Below, one piece after another: positions 34,907-43,812 of a stretch of 64,000 bases of DNA. The notes beneath the pieces were generated by a model. The model saw only the letters and a list, made by a program, of their open reading frames with translations. It had not been told where the DNA came from and ran no database searches. The translations under genes and the position numbers were made by a program. Numbering within the stretch: the stretch's first letter is position 1; each line of letters starts with the position of its first letter. Source of the stretch: Actinomycetota bacterium (GTDB taxonomy: Bacteria; Actinomycetota; Acidimicrobiia; Acidimicrobiales; JAJPHD01); contig JAJPHD010000009.1 in the NCBI GenBank assembly GCA_021325455.1, positions 1 through 64,000 on the forward strand, in the 5' to 3' direction.

Positions 34907-35886
34907 AGCCTGGCCTGGGGGAGAGCCTTCAGCCGCTGACGGGGGATGGGGTTGTGGCACCGCTCGCAGAGCCCGTAGGTCCCGTTCTCGATCTTGGCCA
35001 GGGCGTGGTCGATCTCCTCGATGGCGCTCAGGGCCTGGGCCGAGAGGGCCAGGTCCCGCTCCCGGTCGACGGTCGTGGTACCTCCTTCGCCAGACTCCTC
35101 GTCGAACTGGACGTCACCGGGCTCCATCTCCTCGGCCAGGGACTCGGCCTCGGCCTTGAGGGCCTCAGCCTGCTCCACGTACGTGAGCCGCTCGGCCAGG
35201 AGGAGGCCCCGCTGCTCCTCCAGGAAGCGATCCTCGTCCTTGGCCGGGGCGCCTGCCGTGCTCTGCCTGGTATCGGTAGCCACGCCTTCATCCTTCCCCT
35301 TCGCCCGCCGGCCTACCGGGGCAGTCTTGGTGGGAGCGGGCCTGGCGGCGGCCTTGGGGGTGGGCCGGGCCCGGGCCGCCGGGCGCTTGCCCGGCGCCGG
35401 CCTCTGGGCCGGTTCCCGTTGGGCGGCGGGCCGGGCAGGCTTGGCTCCCGGGCGGGCCGCCGCCCCGGACTTCGCCGGCGCCCCGGACTTCGCCGCCCCG
35501 GACCTCGCCGCCGCCCCGGACCTCGCCGCCGCCCCCGACCTCTCCCCCGCCCCGGACCTCTCCCCCGCCCCGGACCTCGCCGGCGCCCCGGACCTCTCCG
35601 CCGCCTGCTTGGGCCGCACCCTCCCGCCCGGCGCCCTCTTGGTCCCACCGGACCCCTGCCGGCTGGCCCCATCAGTGCGACGGCTGGAAACCTGCCCCGC
35701 CGACGCTCGCTGGGCGGCCCTGGAGGCCGGGGCCGAACCCCTCGCCGGCGGGCCAGGGCGGCCCTCCCCGGTCGCCGGCGCGGCTGCCCTCCGGCCCGGC
35801 GCCTTCTTTTCCGTCCCCGGCTTGCGGCCGGACCCGTCGGCAGGCGCGGCGGGGGGTTGGCTGGAGGCTCGGCTGGCTCGGGCCAT
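34867..35886 (-). CDS. DksA/TraR-type zinc-finger protein with a long basic low-complexity N-terminus
   Basis: 339 residues. The last 120 form a coiled-coil hairpin (EEQRGLLLAERLTYVEQAEAL onward) and a C4 zinc finger, CERC then CVPC with 17 residues between. This is the fold that inserts into the RNA polymerase secondary channel in DksA. The first 215 residues are Ala/Pro/Arg/Lys/Gly-rich, histone H1-like. ATG 35886 has AGGGGAG upstream; the reading to 35943 adds nothing coding-like. Such fused proteins are common in actinomycetes upstream of lspA. Confidence 0.85.
   Translation of the reverse strand: MARASRASSQPPAAPADGSGRKPGTEKKAPGRRAAAPATGEGRPGPPARGSAPASRAAQRASAGQVSSRRTDGASRQGSGGTKRAPGGRVRPKQAAERSGAPARSGAGERSGAGERSGAAARSGAAARSGAAKSGAPAKSGAAARPGAKPARPAAQREPAQRPAPGKRPAARARPTPKAAARPAPTKTAPVGRRAKGKDEGVATDTRQSTAGAPAKDEDRFLEEQRGLLLAERLTYVEQAEALKAEAESLAEEMEPGDVQFDEESGEGGTTTVDRERDLALSAQALSAIEEIDHALAKIENGTYGLCERCHNPIPRQRLKALPQARLCVPCKSGGLSRR
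35455..35612. repeat. Degenerate GC-rich short tandem repeats inside the dksA-like gene
   Basis: Units of roughly 12-18 bases (CCCCGGACCTCGCCG and variants) repeat about eight times and encode the ARSGA/GERSGA/AKSGA repeats of the basic N-terminal domain. Length variation between strains by slippage is likely. Confidence 0.7.
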
Positions 35887-36021
35887 GGTCGTACGCTCCC
35901 CTGAGGACGAGGGTGGCGGATGATAGCGCACCGGGCTGGGCATTGGCGCCGGGTCACCCTAGCCGCCCTCACCCTCAGGTACAGCGCGCCGTCGTGACGA
36001 GCCCCGAATTACTGTGAGGCC

Positions 36022-39000
36022 ATGGCGCCCCCCGAAGCTCCGGCAGCGGACGCCCCCTACCCCGAGGTGCCCCAGCAGCCCAACCTCCCCGCCCTCGAGC
36101 AGGAGGTCCTGGACTGGTGGGAGCGGGACGGCACCTTCCGGGCCTCCGTCGAGGCCCGCCCCGGGGGGGAGAACGAGTACGTCTTCTACGACGGCCCCCC
36201 CTTTGCCACGGGGCTCCCCCATTACGGTCAGCTGCTCACCGGGTTCGTCAAGGACGCCGTACCCCGCTACCAGACCATGAAGGGGCGGCGCGTGGAGCGC
36301 CGGTTCGGATGGGACTGCCACGGGCTCCCGGCGGAGATGCTCGCCGAGAAGGGGCTGGGCCTGGCCACCCGGGCCGACATCGTGGCCTACGGGATCTCCA
36401 GCTTCAACGACTACTGCCGCTCCTTCGTCCAGGGGACCACCGACGAGTGGCGCTGGTACGTGACCCGCCAGGCCCGCTGGGTGGACTTCGACAACGACTA
36501 CAAGACCATGGACCTCTCCTACATGGAGAGCGTCATGTGGGCCTTCAAGGCCGCCTACGAGAAGGGGCTGATCTACCAGGGCTACCGGGTCCTGCCCTAC
36601 TGCTGGGAATGCGAGACCCCCCTCTCGAACTTCGAGACCCGCCTGGACGACTCCTACCGGCCGCGCACGGACCCCGCCGTCACGGTGGCCTTCCAGCTGG
36701 AGCCCCAGGGCGATGGAGAAGGGCTGAACGGGGCCTTGCGCCTCTTGGTCTGGACGACCACTCCCTGGACGCTGCCCTCCAACCTGGCCCTGGCCGTGGG
36801 GCCCGACATCGACTACGCCGTCTATCAGACCGAGCTCGGCCCCACGGTCGTTGGCAAGGGGCTGGAGGACCGCCTCGGATCCGTCTCCACTGCGATCGGC
36901 GAGCCCGTGGCCAGGCTGAAGGGTGCCCAGCTGGTGGGCCGGCGCTACCGGCCTCTGTTCCCGTTCTTCGCAAGCGCCCCCAACGCCTTCCGGGTCCTGG
37001 CGGGGGACTTCGTGAGCACCGACGAGGGCACCGGGATCGTGCACACCGCTCCCGGCTTCGGTGAGGACGACCAGCGGGTCTGCGAGGCCAACGGGATCGA
37101 GGTGGTGTGCCCGGTGGACGAGCAGGGCCGGTTCACGGCTGAGGTCCCCCCCTATGCCGGCCAGCAGGTCTTCGAAGCGAACCCTGCCATCGTGGCCGAC
37201 CTCCGTGCCGCCGGGGCCCTCGTGGCCGAGGAGGACTACACCCACAGCTACCCCCACTGCTGGCGGACCGAGACACCGCTCATCTACAAGGCGGTCACAT
37301 CATGGTTCGTGGCCGTGACGGCCCTTCGCGACCGGATGGTGGAGCTCAACCGCTCGATCCGCTGGATCCCGGCCCACGTGAGGGACGGGGCGTTCGGCAA
37401 GTGGCTGGAGGGGGCCAGGGACTGGTCAATAAGCCGCAACCGCTTCTGGGGAGCCCCCATCCCGGTGTGGGTGAGCGACGACCCCGGCCACCCCAGGGTC
37501 GATGTCTACGGGAGCTTGGCCGAGCTCGAGGCCGACTTCGGCGTGCGGCCCGAGGACCTCCACCGGCCGGCCATCGACGCCCTGGTGCGGCCCAACCCCG
37601 ATGACCCCACCGGGCGCTCCATGATGCGGAGGGTGCCCGACGTGCTGGACTGCTGGTTCGAGTCGGGATCAATGCCCTATGCGCAACTGCACTACCCCTT
37701 CGAGAACCAGGAACGCTTCGAGACCCACTTCCCTGCCGACTTCATCGTGGAGTATGTGGGCCAGACGAGGGGCTGGTTCTACACCCTCCACGTGCTTTCC
37801 ACGGCGCTCTTCGACTGCCCTCCCTTCCAGACCTGCGTGGCCCACGGCATCGTGCTGGGCGACGATGGCCGCAAGATGTCCAAGCACCTGGGCAACTACC
37901 CCGACCCGGCGGGTGTGCTCGAGACCCGAGGGGCGGATGCCATGCGCTGGGCCTTCCTCTCCTCGCCGGTGCTCCGGGGCGGGAACATCGTCGTCGAGGA
38001 GTCGGCCTTCACCGAGGCGGCCCGCCAGGCCATCCTCCCCATATGGAACACCTGGTACTTCCTCTCCCTGTACGGGCGGGTGGATGGCATCCGGGGCCAC
38101 CGCCGCACCGATGCCACCGGGGTCCTCGACCGTTACATCCTGGGCAAGGCCTCGGCCCTGGTCAGCGAGGTGGGGGAGAGGATGGACGCCTATGACCTGC
38201 CCGGAGCGTGCTCGGCCATCGCCTCCTTCCTCGACGCCCTCACCAACTGGTACGTGCGGCGCAGCCGCGACCGGTTCTGGCAGCCGGTGGCTCATGAGGG
38301 CGGGACGGCTGGGCACGGCCGGGCGGCGGCCAGCCAGGACAAGCTCGACGCCTACGACACCCTGGCCACGGTGCTGGAGGTGCTGTGCCAGGTGGCGGCC
38401 CCCCTCCTCCCCCTCGTCACCGAGGCGGTGTGGCGGGGCCTGACCGGCGGCCGCAGCGTCCACCTGACCGACTGGCCCGATCCGTCATCCCTGCCCGCCG
38501 ATCCTGACCTCGTGGCCGACATGGACCGGGTGCGCGAGGTGTGCTCGGCTGCCCACTCCATCCGCAAGGCCGCCGGCCGCCGGGCCCGCCTCCCCCTCCC
38601 CTCCCTCACCGTCTCCGCCCCCTGGGCCGGCCGGCTGCGACCCTACGCCGACCTCATCGCCGACGAGGTGAACGTTAAGGACGTGAGGCTGTCCCCCGAT
38701 GTTGACCGGGACGCCTCCCTGGTGCTGTCGGTCAACCCGGCCGTGGTCGGCCCCCGCCTCGGGGCCGGGACCCAGCAGGTCCTGGCTGCTGCCCGGAAGG
38801 GCGATTGGGAGCGCTCCGGAGAGGACGGGGTGGTGGTGGGGGGGAAGTTCCACCTGAGCCCAGGCGAGTTCGAGCTGCGCCTCCGGCCCCGAGACGAGCG
38901 GTCCTGTCGGGCCCTGCCCGCCCAGGACGGCGTGGTCACCTTGGACCTCACTGTCACCCCCGAGCTGGAGGCCGAAGGACGGGCCCGGGACCTCGTGAGG

Positions 39001-39255
39001 GAGGTGCAGCAGGCCCGGAGGGAGGCCGGCCTCCACGTGGCCGACCGCATCCACCTGACCCTGGAGGTTCCCGGAGGGCCCGACGGTGATATCGGCCAGG
39101 CCGTAGCCAGCCACCGGAGCTGGCTGATGGACCAAACCCTAGCGGTGGACCTGGCGGTGGTGGGCCCGCAAGAGTCAGACGGCCAGGCCTCTCCGGGCCG
39201 CACAGGTGGCGGGCAGGTGAAGGTGCGCCTCCGCCGGGCCGGCGCCGGCGGCTGA
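36022..39255 (+). CDS. ileS: Isoleucyl-tRNA synthetase
   Basis: 1077 residues, full length. Class I catalytic domain with [19 protein letters not shown] (the HIGH-like motif, here HYGQ), [16 protein letters not shown] (zinc-like CxxC), editing domain (about 200-420, containing [14 protein letters not shown] and [15 protein letters not shown]), [11 protein letters not shown] and KMSKH ([12 protein letters not shown]). Anticodon-binding and long C-terminal domains follow. The length and GLPHYG sequence point to the long, eukaryote-like IleRS2 type found in many actinomycetes. ATG 36022. It is the only plus-strand gene in the 33.4-58.5 kb minus-strand cluster. Confidence 0.95.
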   Translation: MAPPEAPAADAPYPEVPQQPNLPALEQEVLDWWERDGTFRASVEARPGGENEYVFYDGPPFATGLPHYGQLLTGFVKDAVPRYQTMKGRRVERRFGWDCHGLPAEMLAEKGLGLATRADIVAYGISSFNDYCRSFVQGTTDEWRWYVTRQARWVDFDNDYKTMDLSYMESVMWAFKAAYEKGLIYQGYRVLPYCWECETPLSNFETRLDDSYRPRTDPAVTVAFQLEPQGDGEGLNGALRLLVWTTTPWTLPSNLALAVGPDIDYAVYQTELGPTVVGKGLEDRLGSVSTAIGEPVARLKGAQLVGRRYRPLFPFFASAPNAFRVLAGDFVSTDEGTGIVHTAPGFGEDDQRVCEANGIEVVCPVDEQGRFTAEVPPYAGQQVFEANPAIVADLRAAGALVAEEDYTHSYPHCWRTETPLIYKAVTSWFVAVTALRDRMVELNRSIRWIPAHVRDGAFGKWLEGARDWSISRNRFWGAPIPVWVSDDPGHPRVDVYGSLAELEADFGVRPEDLHRPAIDALVRPNPDDPTGRSMMRRVPDVLDCWFESGSMPYAQLHYPFENQERFETHFPADFIVEYVGQTRGWFYTLHVLSTALFDCPPFQTCVAHGIVLGDDGRKMSKHLGNYPDPAGVLETRGADAMRWAFLSSPVLRGGNIVVEESAFTEAARQAILPIWNTWYFLSLYGRVDGIRGHRRTDATGVLDRYILGKASALVSEVGERMDAYDLPGACSAIASFLDALTNWYVRRSRDRFWQPVAHEGGTAGHGRAAASQDKLDAYDTLATVLEVLCQVAAPLLPLVTEAVWRGLTGGRSVHLTDWPDPSSLPADPDLVADMDRVREVCSAAHSIRKAAGRRARLPLPSLTVSAPWAGRLRPYADLIADEVNVKDVRLSPDVDRDASLVLSVNPAVVGPRLGAGTQQVLAAARKGDWERSGEDGVVVGGKFHLSPGEFELRLRPRDERSCRALPAQDGVVTLDLTVTPELEAEGRARDLVREVQQARREAGLHVADRIHLTLEVPGGPDGDIGQAVASHRSWLMDQTLAVDLAVVGPQESDGQASPGRTGGGQVKVRLRRAGAGG

Positions 39256-39275
39256 GCTGCCGAGGTCCGGCGTCC

Positions 39276-40400
39276 TCAGCCCTGCCCCTCAGTCCCCCCG
39301 GAACCCGCCATCCCGTGCCGGCCCCGGGCGGACCCCCCTTCGGTCCCATCGGGGCTGCCGGCGCTGAGGAGGGCGTCGATCCGGTTGAGGATGGGAGATC
39401 GGCGCCTCCCAGCCAGCTCCCGGGCCCTGACCAGCTCCAGCTCGTCGGGGTCGAGCACCTTGAGCAACGGCACGATCTCCGCCGACCGCAACTGGTCATA
39501 GTCGGCTATCGGGAACTCAGCCTCCCACTCCGCCTCGTCCTCCCACGGCTCGTCGTCGTCCCAAGAGGTCTCCCCGGCTGACCCCCCCGCCCCGTTGGCC
39601 AGCGCTTCCAGCCAGGAGTCCTCCTCCTCCTCCCAGGCGGCCTCGTCCGCTGGCAGCTCCTCCTCGGGCCGGCTCTCAGGGGGGAGCCCGCCGGCGTCCA
39701 GGGGGTCCTCAACGCCGGCTGGCCCCGGGGCGGACCCCTCGTCTCGGCCCTCCCCGACGTCCACGCCCTGGTCGGGGCCGGCGGCGGCGGCCAGCTCGTC
39801 CAGGCGATCCAGGATGACCCTCCTGCCCCGCCCTCCCACCTCCCTGGCCCGCACCAGGTCGATCTCGTCGGGGTAGAGCAGGGGTAGCAGCGGGAGGATC
39901 TCCTCGGCCTCCAGCTCGTCATAGTCGGCGATGGGGAACTCCACCTCCCCCGCTTCGGCGTCGGGCAGACCGGGGGGCGTGGTGCCCGGGTCGGGCGCTA
40001 CCCCCCGCTCAGCCGGCCCGGGGTCCGGCGTCGGCCCCCGGTCGGCCGGTGTGGGCTCGGCAGCAACCTCGGCGGTGGCGGCCGGGTCGCCGGCAACCCC
40101 ACCCACCGGCTCTTCGCTCTGAACGGGGATGGGCAGCTGGGGGGGAAGCCACCCCGCATCCTCTCCGGTACCCGCGGCGGGAGCCGTCGGCGGGGCGGAG
40201 AGAGGCAGGGGGGCCGGGGGAGGCCCCACGCTCACGCCCTTTGGCGCCCGGCCCAACCTGGTCAGCACCGCCACCATGACGAAGGACGCCGCGCTGGCAG
40301 CGATAGAGACGTAATCGAAGGTCAGCGACGCCCGGACGAACCCCAGGATGAAGGTCACCAGGGCCAGCACCAGGAGGGCGATGGGGACGACGATGAACAC
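39276..40400 (-). CDS. Membrane protein with two copies of a ~50-residue helical domain
   Basis: 374 residues. Two N-terminal membrane helices (VVPIALLVLALVTFILGF and VSIAASAASFVMVAVLT), a Pro-rich linker, then FPIADYDELEAEEILPLL (about 153-205) and FPIADYDQLRSAEIVPLL (about 296-347). Each domain ends in VRAREx-GRRxxxLxRID. An acidic Trp-containing linker joins the two. The domain resembles short helical units seen in other actinomycete proteins, but I cannot name a function. Transcribed after divIVA with a 146-base gap. Its place in the division cluster suggests an envelope role. Confidence 0.75.
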   Translation of the reverse strand: MFIVVPIALLVLALVTFILGFVRASLTFDYVSIAASAASFVMVAVLTRLGRAPKGVSVGPPPAPLPLSAPPTAPAAGTGEDAGWLPPQLPIPVQSEEPVGGVAGDPAATAEVAAEPTPADRGPTPDPGPAERGVAPDPGTTPPGLPDAEAGEVEFPIADYDELEAEEILPLLPLLYPDEIDLVRAREVGGRGRRVILDRLDELAAAAGPDQGVDVGEGRDEGSAPGPAGVEDPLDAGGLPPESRPEEELPADEAAWEEEEDSWLEALANGAGGSAGETSWDDDEPWEDEAEWEAEFPIADYDQLRSAEIVPLLKVLDPDELELVRARELAGRRRSPILNRIDALLSAGSPDGTEGGSARGRHGMAGSGGTEGQG

Positions 40401-40546
40401 GGCGCCACCTCAGGAGAGTGGGCAGGGCTCTCGCATCCTATGTCCCCGGCCACAGGCAGCCTGCTAGCCCCTCCCCCGGGTGACCTCCGGCCTCACGGTC
40501 CCAGCCGCTCCTCAGCCAGGGTGGCCCCGGCCGGCCGGGGAAGTCC

Positions 40547-41602
40547 TCAGCGGCTCCTGGAGGCCTGTCCCCGCTCCTCGGACTCCTCGGCGTCGTACAC
40601 GGAGCGGCCGGCGCCGTTGGCGGTCATGGGCATCAGGCGGGTGGGGCGGGGGTCCTCGTTCGCCTCCGGGCGCTCACCCGTGGAGGAGGCCACGAACTCC
40701 CTGCGAGCCCGCTCGCTCCCGCCCGCCGACGGCCCCGGAGCGCTGCTGGCCTCCCCGGCCTCGCCCTGGGACTCCAGCATGCGGCCCAGCGCCTCACGGG
40801 CCGACAGCCCGCTGCCCGGCTCCCCCCGCTCGACCTCCTCGCCGGCTGACTTCCCAGTGCTCGGGCCGCCGGCGGCGCCTGCAGTGACGGCCTCCGCCTC
40901 GACCTCACCGGCCTCAGGAGAGCTATCCTGGCCCCCCTGGTCGACCGTCTCGGCCGGGTTGGCGGCCTCCTCCATAGCCCTGGACACCTGGGCCGGCCGG
41001 TCCACCGGTACGCCCACGTTCTCCCCGAACCAGGCCAGAGCCCGGTTGAGCGACTCCTGGACCCGCTCCCGCTCCTCCTGGATGTGCGCCTCCAGGGCGG
41101 AGACCTGTCCCGACAGCTCGGCGCGGGTGGCGGTCAGGCGAGCCACGTCCTCGCGCAGCTGGCGCTCGCCCTCCTCGATGCGGCTCTTGGCCTGACGCTC
41201 GGCGTTGGTGACCAGCGTCCTGGCCCGTTCCTCTGCCTCCGAGACCAGGTTGCGGGCCCGAGCCTCGGCCTCGGTCACCAGGTTGCGGGCCCGAGCCTCG
41301 GCCTCGGTCACCAGCTTGGCCGCCTCCTCCCGCGCTTCCTTGACGGCCATGTCGGCAGTGCGTTGGGCCAGGACCAGGGTTCGGCGCACCGTCTCGTTGT
41401 CGACCTGGCCGTCCCGGGATCCGCCCTCGCTCAGGGCCTGCTCGGCCCGCTCGGCCCGCTCGGTCGCCTCCCGGAGGCGGTCCTGGAGCACTTCGATCCC
41501 GGCTGCCACCCGCTCCAGGAACTCGTCCACGTCGTCTTGGTGGTAGCCCCGGAGCTGCTGGCGGAACTCCACTTCCCGAAGCGTCTTGGATGCCACTTCC
41601 AT
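40547..41602 (-). CDS. divIVA: DivIVA/Wag31-like polar growth or septum-site protein
   Basis: 351 residues. N-terminal DivIVA domain (REVEFRQQLRGYHQDDVDEFLERV), a long coiled coil (about 60-210) that contains 11-residue repeats TEAEARARNLV, and a disordered Ser/Gly/Glu-rich tail. The ATG start (41602) is preceded by a run of G-rich sequence. DivIVA binds curved membrane and recruits wall-synthesis proteins at the poles or septum. It closes the sepF-yggT-divIVA set seen in Gram-positive division clusters. Confidence 0.9.
   Translation of the reverse strand: MEVASKTLREVEFRQQLRGYHQDDVDEFLERVAAGIEVLQDRLREATERAERAEQALSEGGSRDGQVDNETVRRTLVLAQRTADMAVKEAREEAAKLVTEAEARARNLVTEAEARARNLVSEAEERARTLVTNAERQAKSRIEEGERQLREDVARLTATRAELSGQVSALEAHIQEERERVQESLNRALAWFGENVGVPVDRPAQVSRAMEEAANPAETVDQGGQDSSPEAGEVEAEAVTAGAAGGPSTGKSAGEEVERGEPGSGLSAREALGRMLESQGEAGEASSAPGPSAGGSERARREFVASSTGERPEANEDPRPTRLMPMTANGAGRSVYDAEESEERGQASRSR
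41244..41309. repeat. 33-bp perfect tandem repeat (two copies) within divIVA
   Basis: Copies at 41244-41276 and 41277-41309 encode the 11-residue coiled-coil repeat. A diverged third copy precedes them in the protein (SEAEERARTLV). Internal gene repeat, not a mobile element. Confidence 0.85.
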
Positions 41603-41653
41603 GGGTCCCCATGGTACCGCCCTCGAGGGGGGGAACCGGGGATGGTAGCCCGC

Positions 41654-41917
41654 TCAGGCGTATATGAGCCGGGGCACCACGAACAGAAGCACGAAGAACA
41701 GGATGATCGGCGACAGGTCCAGCCCCATACCGCCCACCCGGACGGGCGGGAGGACCCGGCGCAGGGGGGAGAGCACCGGCTCGACGACCCGGCCCAGCAG
41801 GGCCCGAACCCGCACCACCGCCCCGCCGGGGGTCATGGGAAACCAGCTGAGGAGGATGTAGATGAAGACGACGGCGGTGTAGGCCCGGTCCAGCTCCCAG
41901 AAGATCGTGCGGATCAC
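41654..41917 (-). CDS. YggT family membrane protein
   Basis: 87 residues. Two membrane helices (AYTAVVFIYILLSWF and IILFFVLLFVVPRLIY) separated by a loop with VEPVLSPLRRVLPP, the family signature. Starts with GTG 41917, one base after the sepF stop. YggT proteins accompany sepF and divIVA in Gram-positive and cyanobacterial genomes and are linked to envelope or division functions. Confidence 0.9.
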   Translation of the reverse strand: MIRTIFWELDRAYTAVVFIYILLSWFPMTPGGAVVRVRALLGRVVEPVLSPLRRVLPPVRVGGMGLDLSPIILFFVLLFVVPRLIYA

Positions 41918-41918
41918 G

Positions 41919-42443
41919 TCACTGGGACCGGTACAGGCCCCGCTCGGCCAGGCGCTGTTTCTCCTCGGCCGGCACTTCCACGTTGGACGGCGTGAGCAGG
42001 AAGACTTGGTCGGCCACCTTCTTCATGTCCCCGCCGAGGGCATAGGTCACGCCGCTGCAGAAGTCGATCATGCGCCGGGACAGGTCGCGGTCCACGACCT
42101 GGAGGTTGACGATCACCGGCTGGCTGGTGCGGAACCGGTCCCCGATCTCCTGGGCGTCGGCGAACCGGGAGGGGGCGATCACGTGCACCTTGGGCTTGTC
42201 GGTCGGCATGGGCCGCACCACGGCGCCCGAACGGGAAGGGCCGGGGGCAGGCGCCGGCGCCTCGTCGCGCGCCAGGGTGCGGATGGCCCCGGCCGGCTCG
42301 GGCTCTTCGGGCACCGAGGGGTAGGCGCGCACCGCCGGCCGACCGGCGGGGGCGGGAACCTGGTCGTCGTAGCTGTCGTACTCGTCGTAGTCGTCGTCGG
42401 TCAGGCCCAGGTAGACCATGGCGCGGCGCACAAACGTTGCCAT
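41919..42443 (-). CDS. sepF: Cell division protein SepF
   Basis: 174 residues. The N-terminal amphipathic helix (MATFVRRAMVYLGL) binds membrane, an acidic Tyr/Asp linker follows, and the C-terminal SepF domain (VHVIAPSRFADAQEIGDRF, PVIVNLQ, RMIDFCSGVTYALGG) polymerises and binds FtsZ. In actinomycetes SepF is the main membrane anchor of FtsZ because FtsA is missing, and no ftsA is found here. Confidence 0.93.
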   Translation of the reverse strand: MATFVRRAMVYLGLTDDDYDEYDSYDDQVPAPAGRPAVRAYPSVPEEPEPAGAIRTLARDEAPAPAPGPSRSGAVVRPMPTDKPKVHVIAPSRFADAQEIGDRFRTSQPVIVNLQVVDRDLSRRMIDFCSGVTYALGGDMKKVADQVFLLTPSNVEVPAEEKQRLAERGLYRSQ

Positions 42444-42467
42444 CTCAACCCTCCTCTGCGGTCGAGC

Positions 42468-43166
42468 CTATTCTCCCAGTTTTGGTTGTGCGGGTCGGGG
42501 ACCGAACAAGGCCCGCCCCACCCGGACCATGGTGGATCCCTCCCCCACCGCCGGCTCCAGGTCGTCGGTCATCCCCATGGAGAGCTCGGCCAGGCCCAGC
42601 TCGGCGGCCAGACGGGCCAGGGTGCGAAAGCCCTCCCTGGCCCCCTCGGGATCGCCCTCAGGACCTACGGTCATGAGCCCCTGGACATCCAGGCCGAGGG
42701 CCCGCAGGGCCCCTACCGCCTGCGGGACGTGGCGGGGCGGCAGGCCGGGGCGGTCCGGCCGCCCCGCCACCTCCACCTGCACCAGGACCGAGGCGCCGGG
42801 GGCCCGCCGGGCGATCTCCTCGCCCTCGACCACCCGGTCCACGCCCTGCCAGAGCGAGACCACCGGGGCCAGCGACCGCACCTTGTTGCGCTGGATGGCG
42901 CCGATGTAGTGCCAGCGCAGCTCTCTTGCCCCCACCTCCTGCCCCACGGCCCGGGCCTTGGCCAGCAACTCCTGGGCGTAGTTCTCGCCCACGTCCTGCA
43001 GGCCCGCTCCCCCGGCGGCAATCACGGCATCGGGACCGAACCCCTTGGTCACAGCCACGATGCGCACCCTCGCCGGGTCGGCCCCGGCCCTCTCGATCCG
43101 GCGCCGGACCTCGGCCAGGCGAACCGCCACCTCGGCGGCAGAGATCCCCTGCGTCAAGCCCGCCAT
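42468..43166 (-). CDS. yggS: YggS-family PLP homeostasis protein
   Basis: 232 residues. PLP lysine in VAVTKGFG, GENYAQELLAKA, WHYIGAIQRNKV, VDRVVEGEEIA, LSMGMTDDLEPAV and STMVRVGRALFG all match PLPBP. Binds pyridoxal 5'-phosphate without known catalysis and keeps amino-acid and B6 pools in balance. ATG 43166 overlaps the end of pgeF by 13 bases. Between pgeF and sepF is its usual place. Confidence 0.93.
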   Translation of the reverse strand: MAGLTQGISAAEVAVRLAEVRRRIERAGADPARVRIVAVTKGFGPDAVIAAGGAGLQDVGENYAQELLAKARAVGQEVGARELRWHYIGAIQRNKVRSLAPVVSLWQGVDRVVEGEEIARRAPGASVLVQVEVAGRPDRPGLPPRHVPQAVGALRALGLDVQGLMTVGPEGDPEGAREGFRTLARLAAELGLAELSMGMTDDLEPAVGEGSTMVRVGRALFGPRPAQPKLGE

Positions 43167-43783
43167 GCCACCACCGCCTGACGGCCACGGTCCCCCTTGC
43201 CCCGGTGCGAGAAGAGCTCGGGCGAGCAGGCCGTGCAGCACCCCACCTCCACCGCCAGGTCCACCCCGGCCGAGGTCAGGGCGGCCCGCACTCCCGCAGG
43301 CAGGTCCAGGGCGGGCCTCCCCGAGGAGGTACGTCCCCTCACCACGTCCCCCACCGCTGCCGCCACCCGGTCCAGGTCGGCCGGAGAGAACTCGTAGCAC
43401 CCGGGGTGGATGCAGGGGCCCAGGCCCGCCACCACGGAGCTGGCTCCGAGGGAGCGCATGGCCTCTGCCGTGGCCTGCAAGACCCCGGCCAGCAGCCCTC
43501 GCCAGCCGGCATGGGCCACCGCCATGATCCCCTCCGGGCTGCCGAGGACCACCGGGGCGCAATCGGCCGTGAACACGGCCAGGCAGGCGTCCGGGTGGGC
43601 GGACACCAGGGCGTCACCGGCCGAGGCGGGCAGCTCCCCCGGCTCTCCCACGACCAGCACGTCGGAGCCGTGGACCTGGCGGGCCCAGCTCCAGGGGCGG
43701 GCGACCACCGCCTGCCAGCGGGGCACACAGCCGTCCCCGGGGCGCAGGTCGCCCTCGCTACGTCCGGTCCATCGGACCCTCAC
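43154..43783 (-). CDS. pgeF: PgeF/YlmD-type laccase-domain protein (peptidoglycan editing factor / purine nucleoside phosphorylase)
   Basis: 209 residues from GTG 43783. Zinc-ligand and family motifs: ARQVHGSDVLVV (His), FTADCAPVVL (Cys), VAHAGWRGLLAG (His) and GPCIHPGCYE. In Escherichia coli the protein removes wrongly made L-Ser peptidoglycan precursors; other members act on purine nucleosides. The N-terminus is some 25 residues shorter than usual; a non-standard start nearer the ftsZ stop (43813) is possible. Follows ftsZ by 30 bases. Confidence 0.85.
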   Translation of the reverse strand: MRVRWTGRSEGDLRPGDGCVPRWQAVVARPWSWARQVHGSDVLVVGEPGELPASAGDALVSAHPDACLAVFTADCAPVVLGSPEGIMAVAHAGWRGLLAGVLQATAEAMRSLGASSVVAGLGPCIHPGCYEFSPADLDRVAAAVGDVVRGRTSSGRPALDLPAGVRAALTSAGVDLAVEVGCCTACSPELFSHRGKGDRGRQAVVAWRA

Positions 43784-43812
43784 CGGGGTCCCCGGGAGGA
43801 TGGCGTCCCAGC

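Noticed and set aside
41244-41309. 33-bp tandem repeat considered as a CRISPR or mobile-element trace
   Set aside because: No spacers; it encodes coiled-coil repeats in phase with divIVA.
42468-43562. 364-codon version of YggS
   Set aside because: The upstream part lies inside pgeF in another frame; ATG 43166 gives the normal PLPBP length.
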